Shown: positions 6,534-9,394 of the stretch, one piece after another
Position numbering within the stretch: the stretch's first letter is position 1
How the letters are laid out: each line of letters starts with the position of its first letter
DNA from: Armatimonadota bacterium
Lineage (GTDB): Bacteria > Cloacimonadota > Cloacimonadia > Cloacimonadales > TCS61
Length of the DNA: 9,394 bases
Assembly (NCBI GenBank): GCA_030612605.1
Contig: JAUWNO010000058.1
Coordinates: forward strand, 1-9,394
Direction: 5' to 3'
Position numbers and translations under genes: made by a program
The notes under the pieces: generated by a model
What the model saw: the letters and a program-made list of their open reading frames with translations, nothing else
Told to the model about the DNA's origin: nothing
Databases searched by the model: none

Positions 6534-8168
6534 ATGAGTAAAAAAAAATGGAAAGAAAAATATTCTAAGCGAAAAGAAAGAGATATTAATTTCTCCAATC
6601 TTTCAAAAATTAAAATAAATCCATTATACACACCGAATGATATAAAAGATTTTGATTATGAAAAAGATCTGAATTATCCGGGAGAATATCCATATACTCG
6701 TGGAGTTCAACCAACAATGTATCGCGGAAGATTGTGGACAATGCGGCAGTTTTCCGGTTTCGGAACTCCCAAAGATACTAATAATCGTTATAAATATCTC
6801 TTAAAACACGGTCAGACCGGCTTGTCAGTTGCTTTTGACTTTCCTACTTTGTACGGAAAAGATTCCGATGACCCGATGTCTTTGGGAGAAGTAGGTAAAT
6901 GCGGTGTTGCGATCGATACCCTGCGTGATATGGAAATTCTCTTCGATGGTATTCCCCTGGAAAAAATCTCAACTTCCATGACCATCAATCCACCTGCTGC
7001 AATGCTGCTGGCAATGTATATCGTTGTTGGTGAAAAACAGGGAGTTCCAAAAGAAGCTCTAACCGGCACAATTCAAAATGATATGCTCAAAGAATATCAA
7101 GCACAAAAAACCTGGATCTATCCTCCTGAACCTTCAATGAGAATTATAACAGACATTCTTAAATATTGCTCTGACAATGTTCCTAAATGGAATACTATTT
7201 CAATTTCCGGTTATCATATCCGCGAAGCTGGTTCCACTGCACTTCAGGAACTTGCATTCACTCTCGCAAATGGTTATACTTATGTTGATTATGGGATCAA
7301 AGCAGGTCTTCCGGTCGATACATTTGCACCTCGTTTATCATTCTTTTTTAATTCTCATTTAGATTTTTTTGAAGAGATCGCAAAATATCGAGCTGCTCGT
7401 AGGATTTGGGCAAAACTGATGAAAGATAAATATCATGCTCAAAATCCGAAATCATATCTCGTCAGATTCCATACTCAAACTGCCGGATGCAGTCTGACAG
7501 CACAGCAACCTGAAAATAATATCATACGAACTGCATTTCAAGGTTTAGCTGCAGTTCTGGGTGGAACTCAATCACTTCATACGAATTCAATGGATGAAAC
7601 TTATGCTCTTCCCACAGAAAAAGCAGTGAAAATAGCTCTAAGAACTCAACAATTAATCGCTTATGAAACAGGTGTTCCCAACACGATCGATCCTTTGGGT
7701 GGTTCTTATTATGTGGAAGCTTTAACAGATGAATTAGAAAAACTAACCTTGGAATATTTCGATAAGATCGAAACTTTAGGTGGTGTTGTTCCAGCAATTG
7801 AAAAGGGTTTCTTCCAAAGGGAAATTTCCCGAAGTGCTTATGAATATCAGAAAGCATTGGAGAAGAAGGAAAAATTCCATATCGGTGTAAACTTATTTAA
7901 TGAAGAAGAAGAGAATATTGATATTGAGCTTCTGAAAATTCCAAAAGAAGTAGAAATCGACCAGAAGAAATCTCTTATTAAAGTAAAGGAAGAAAGAAAT
8001 AATTCCAAAGTAAAAGAAACTTTGATCAAACTTCGAGAAGCTGCTGAAAACGGAGAAAACTTAATGCCCAGAATATTGGACTGTGTTCGTGAATATGCTA
8101 CGCTTGGCGAAATGTGTGGAACTTTGAAAGAGATTTTTGGAGTTTATAAGGAACCGATAATTTTTTAG
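6534..8168 (+). CDS. B12-dependent acyl-CoA mutase large (catalytic) subunit, isobutyryl-CoA-mutase-like
   Basis: The 544-residue protein is the substrate-binding TIM-barrel subunit of a two-subunit adenosylcobalamin mutase. Conserved blocks include YPYTRGVQPTMYRGR (52-66), GLSVAFDFPT (96-105), the SGYHIREAGST segment (225-235, His228 being the active-site histidine), RFHTQTAG (311-318) and GGTQSLHTNS (343-352). It ends without a DxHxxG B12-binding domain, which must be encoded elsewhere. The specificity pair matters. Counting along the ungapped alignment to Propionibacterium methylmalonyl-CoA mutase that I can recall, its Tyr89 and Arg207 correspond to Phe73 (RQFSGFG) and Gln191 (YQAQKTW). 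That is the Phe/Gln pair of isobutyryl-CoA mutase. It therefore probably interconverts isobutyryl-CoA and butyryl-CoA, although database tools would likely call it methylmalonyl-CoA mutase. The likely chaperone is MeaB at 4495. The start is ATG with a strong AAAAGGAG five bases upstream. Confidence 0.93.
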   Translation: MSKKKWKEKYSKRKERDINFSNLSKIKINPLYTPNDIKDFDYEKDLNYPGEYPYTRGVQPTMYRGRLWTMRQFSGFGTPKDTNNRYKYLLKHGQTGLSVAFDFPTLYGKDSDDPMSLGEVGKCGVAIDTLRDMEILFDGIPLEKISTSMTINPPAAMLLAMYIVVGEKQGVPKEALTGTIQNDMLKEYQAQKTWIYPPEPSMRIITDILKYCSDNVPKWNTISISGYHIREAGSTALQELAFTLANGYTYVDYGIKAGLPVDTFAPRLSFFFNSHLDFFEEIAKYRAARRIWAKLMKDKYHAQNPKSYLVRFHTQTAGCSLTAQQPENNIIRTAFQGLAAVLGGTQSLHTNSMDETYALPTEKAVKIALRTQQLIAYETGVPNTIDPLGGSYYVEALTDELEKLTLEYFDKIETLGGVVPAIEKGFFQREISRSAYEYQKALEKKEKFHIGVNLFNEEEENIDIELLKIPKEVEIDQKKSLIKVKEERNNSKVKETLIKLREAAENGENLMPRILDCVREYATLGEMCGTLKEIFGVYKEPIIF

Positions 8169-8184
8169 AAAAAGTAAAAAGAAA

Positions 8185-8252
8185 ATGACAAAGGACAAAT
8201 TTCTAATATCTAATAAAAATCCAAATGAATAAATTTCAAAAAGCATTAACAG
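8185..8252 (+). repeat. 68-bp dispersed direct repeat, copy 1
   Basis: Begins ATGACAAAGGACAAATTTC and ends GCATTAACAG. It matches copy 2 (9076-9143) base for base over 68 positions, with seven mismatches and no gaps by my count, four of them in one cluster near the left end. The two copies bracket the gene pair at 8403-9063. It is AT-rich with no supported coding potential. The following stretch to about 8300 (TTTGACATTTTGG...GTTAGAAATTAG) looks like a degenerate inverted relative. Confidence 0.85.
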
Positions 8253-8289
8253 ACGGAAGTTTGACATTTTGGTTTTTAACATTTTGTTA

Positions 8290-8332
8290 GAAATTAGGTA
8301 ATTTGGATTTAGAAATTTTATTATCTAATTTC
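8290..8332 (+). other. Imperfect hairpin in the intergenic stretch after the mutase
   Basis: GAAATTAGGTAA (8290-8301) pairs with TTATCTAATTTC (8321-8332) along 12 positions, one being a G-U wobble in RNA, with a 19-base loop. No U-run follows, so it is not a standard terminator, though it lies where mutase transcription could end. In the 8169-8402 interval I see only this hairpin, repeat copy 1, and the promoter and palindrome described separately. Confidence 0.5.
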
Positions 8333-8333
8333 C

Positions 8334-8350
8334 CAATGAAATTTTCATTG
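8334..8350. promoter_or_regulatory. Perfect 17-bp palindrome, possible operator
   Basis: CAATGAAA-T-TTTCATTG is a perfect inverted repeat around one base. Its last three bases are the first three of the TTGACA element at 8348, so a bound protein would compete with RNA polymerase. This would fit autoregulation of the downstream cassette, a common toxin-antitoxin arrangement. No binding protein is identified. Confidence 0.5.
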
Positions 8351-8378
8351 ACAGAGAATTTGTTAAAAAGATTATATT
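8348..8378 (+). promoter_or_regulatory. Sigma-70-type promoter for the 8403-9063 gene pair
   Basis: A consensus -35 TTGACA (8348-8353) is followed by candidate -10 hexamers ATTATA (8371-8376, 17-base spacer), TTATAT (18) or TATATT (8373-8378, 19). The leader then carries AGAAGGA (8388-8394), eight bases before the ATG at 8403. It is the clearest promoter in the window and suggests this cassette is transcribed independently of the mutase. Confidence 0.6.
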
Positions 8379-8402
8379 GGATAATAAAGAAGGATGTGAG
8401 AA

Positions 8403-8669
8403 ATGAAAAATCAAGTAGGAGAAACAAGAACCAAACTTTATTTACCGGATAATTTAATTCAGAAAGCAAAAAAAAATAATAAAATAAAAGAAAATTATGG
8501 AAAGCTTGGTGAAGACAATGATTTTGATCTAAAATTTTGGCAAAATCAAGGAGAAAAAAAAATCTTCGAAGCTGTCTATGAAATGATTAAAGATTATTTA
8601 ACAATCAGGGGTAAAAATGCTCACCAGCCAAGACTTCAAAGAACTGTTGAATCTTTTCAAAAAGCATAA
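8403..8669 (+). CDS. Small conserved partner protein preceding a DUF6036-like nucleotidyltransferase
   Basis: The product is 88 residues, basic at the N-terminus (KLYLPDNLIQKAKKNNKIKE, 11-30), then a block I recognise as recurring upstream of DUF6036-type nucleotidyltransferases: DFDLKFWQNQGEKKIFEA at 40-57, MIKDYLTIRG at 61-70 and RLQRTVESFQK at 77-87. In remembered homologues the pattern is WQ-x-Q...A..EM...Y...+G....RLQRSVE. The function is not established to my knowledge. A cognate antitoxin, adaptor or substrate protein is an inference from the pairing. The gene has its own promoter and a good ribosome binding site, and its 3' end overlaps the nucleotidyltransferase gene by 53 bases, unusually long compared with the 11-16-base overlaps in the other modules. 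There is no membrane segment. Confidence 0.75.
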   Translation: MKNQVGETRTKLYLPDNLIQKAKKNNKIKENYGKLGEDNDFDLKFWQNQGEKKIFEAVYEMIKDYLTIRGKNAHQPRLQRTVESFQKA

Positions 8670-9063
8670 TGTAAAATATCTTATTGTAGGAGGTTACGCA
8701 GTTATGAAATATTCAGAACCACGTTTCACAAAAGATCTGGATATTTTAATTTCAATCGATAAGGCTAATGCTGCAGCAGTTTTTCAAGCCTTAAAAGATT
8801 TTGGTGCCCCACTTTCAAATCTGACAGCAAAAGATTTTTGTAAAAAAGGCTATTTTTATCAAATGGGATATCCTCCTATAAGAATCGATATTCTAATGTC
8901 TATTCCAGGTATTGCTTTTAAAAAAGCCTGGAAAAACCGTGAATCAATCATAATTAACGATATAGAGATGCATTTTATTGGAAAGGAAGACCTGATTAGT
9001 ACAAAAAAAGCAACAGGAAGACCACAAGATTTAATTGATGTTGAAAAACTTGAGAAAACCTAA
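8617..9063 (+). CDS. DUF6036-like nucleotidyltransferase (AbiEii/MNT superfamily)
   Basis: This 148-residue polymerase-beta-fold nucleotidyltransferase is of a different subfamily from the three GSX10DXD proteins. It has VGGYAVMKY at 24-32, FTKDLDILI at 37-45 with catalytic Asp40 and Asp42, a third acidic residue at Asp91 (IRIDILMS), and GRPQDLIDVEKLE at 134-146 near the end, the usual closing motif of this group. All acidic ligands are present. The start at 8617 is supported by AGGGG at 8607-8611, five bases upstream, which lies inside the preceding gene. Related families act as toxins or antitoxins that modify tRNA or proteins. Which applies here is unknown. The pair is bounded by 68-bp direct repeats, which argues that it arrived or can be lost as a unit. 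Confidence 0.85.
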   Translation: MLTSQDFKELLNLFKKHNVKYLIVGGYAVMKYSEPRFTKDLDILISIDKANAAAVFQALKDFGAPLSNLTAKDFCKKGYFYQMGYPPIRIDILMSIPGIAFKKAWKNRESIIINDIEMHFIGKEDLISTKKATGRPQDLIDVEKLEKT

Positions 9064-9075
9064 CAGTACAATTAA

Positions 9076-9143
9076 ATGACAAATTTAAAATTTCTAATTT
9101 CTAATAAAAATCCAAATGAATTAATTTCAAAAGGCATTAACAG
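9076..9143 (+). repeat. 68-bp dispersed direct repeat, copy 2
   Basis: Begins ATGACAAATTTAAAATTTC and ends GCATTAACAG. Same orientation as copy 1 and 891 bases from it start to start. It begins 13 bases after the nucleotidyltransferase stop and ends a few bases before the probable left end of the insertion sequence. Confidence 0.85.
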
Positions 9144-9170
9144 CCCTCTGTGCCAAGATGACACTGGACA

Positions 9171-9200
9171 CTTTTCTACACTAAATTAGTGTGTGAAAAG
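9171..9200 (+). promoter_or_regulatory. Palindromic hairpin just upstream of the transposase start
   Basis: ACACTAA/TTAGTGT around one base (9178-9192), extended by CTTTTC (9171-9176) and GAAAAG (9195-9200) across a small internal loop. It adjoins the Shine-Dalgarno AGGAAGG (9199-9205) and could limit ribosome access on transcripts entering from outside, a known way IS elements avoid activation by external promoters. That role is inferred only. Confidence 0.45.
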
Positions 9201-9210
9201 GAAGGTGAAA

Positions 9211-9394
9211 ATGGAGAAAGCGAAGAAGAGATTAATAAAATTTGGTGAATTGGAAGGAGTCCGTAGGACGACTGGAAATTCGCCAAATTTTGCACAGCAA
9301 AATGATGAGTCTGTTCAAAATACAGAAGTAAGAATAAAGAAGCAACGCCGCCGATTTTCTAAAGATTACAAACTGGCGATCCTGAAAGAAATCG
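9211..9394 (+). CDS. Transposase OrfA (IS3-like, HTH), N-terminal part
   Basis: ATG at 9211 follows AGGAAGG at 9199-9205 with a five-base gap. The frame stays open to the window edge, giving 61 complete codons. The N-terminal 45 residues are a low-complexity lead (MEKAKKRLIKF...) that I do not recognise. Then comes KKQRRRFSKDYKLAILKEI, which matches the start of the helix-turn-helix region of IS3-type OrfA proteins (RRRFTAEYKLRILREAD in many). OrfA binds the element's ends and, after programmed frameshifting, forms the OrfAB transposase. The rest of the HTH and leucine zipper should follow beyond the window. Whether this copy is intact is unknown. Confidence 0.75.
   Translation, partial: MEKAKKRLIKFGELEGVRRTTGNSPNFAQQNDESVQNTEVRIKKQRRRFSKDYKLAILKEI

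Larger units (their letters stand above)
9149..9394 (+). mobile_element. Left part of an IS3-like insertion sequence, truncated by the window edge
   Basis: The identification rests on the orfA-type protein encoded at 9211. The left end is placed tentatively at TGTGCCAAGATGACACTGG (9149), because IS3-family ends start with TG and because the flanking 68-bp repeat is clearly separate. The right end and orfB lie outside the window, so target-site duplication and completeness cannot be tested. Confidence 0.55.

Noticed and set aside
6534..8168. Straight annotation as methylmalonyl-CoA mutase
   Set aside because: The fold and family fit, but the two specificity positions are Phe and Gln as in isobutyryl-CoA mutase, so the usual name is not supported at substrate level.
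8225..8290. 21-codon ORF starting MNKFQKALTDG in the interval after the mutase
   Set aside because: It starts inside the 68-bp repeat; copy 2 does not preserve the frame beyond the repeat, and there is no Shine-Dalgarno site.

Overview
The window looks like part of an AT-rich chromosome from a strictly anaerobic bacterium that oxidises fatty or branched-chain acids, probably syntrophically. The evidence is an electron-transfer flavoprotein beside soluble heterodisulfide-reductase-type genes, a B12-dependent acyl-CoA mutase with its GTPase chaperone, UUG start codons with good Shine-Dalgarno sites, and intergenic repeat families of a kind I associate with uncultured anaerobic lineages. A Cloacimonadota-like source is my best guess. 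It is an impression, not a demonstration.

Layout. Every credible gene lies on the + strand. Positions 1-3742 hold an electron-transfer block: the 3' end of etfA, a full-length hdrA, a 169-bp nested palindrome, an HdrC+HdrB-type iron-sulfur protein, and an unrecognised 56-residue ORF overlapping its end. Positions 3780-6476 interleave minimal nucleotidyltransferase (MNT) and HEPN genes with the GTPase gene meaB: an MNT-HEPN pair, meaB, a lone MNT followed by what looks like the first 19 codons of a lost HEPN gene, then a canonical mntA-hepT pair. The catalytic subunit of an acyl-CoA mutase follows (6534-8168). Next is a two-gene cassette (small protein plus DUF6036-like nucleotidyltransferase) with its own promoter and a possible operator, flanked by two 68-bp direct repeats. 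The window ends inside orfA of an IS3-like insertion sequence.

How the genes may work together. The two residues that separate methylmalonyl-CoA mutase (Tyr/Arg) from isobutyryl-CoA mutase (Phe/Gln) are Phe73 and Gln191 here. The mutase is therefore better read as an isobutyryl-CoA/butyryl-CoA mutase candidate than as a methylmalonyl-CoA mutase. MeaB would protect and load it. Butyryl-CoA made by such a mutase would be oxidised by an acyl-CoA dehydrogenase passing electrons to EtfAB, and the adjacent HdrA/HdrCB-like proteins could move those electrons on by flavin-based bifurcation or confurcation. That gives a testable isobutyrate- or valine-oxidation hypothesis. The mutase's B12-binding subunit is not in the window.

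The most unusual feature is the density of nucleotidyltransferase modules, four MNT-type genes in about 5.3 kb, placed between genes of one metabolic set and joined to them with almost no spacing. This suggests repeated insertion, one partial decay, and possible addiction-type stabilisation of the locus.
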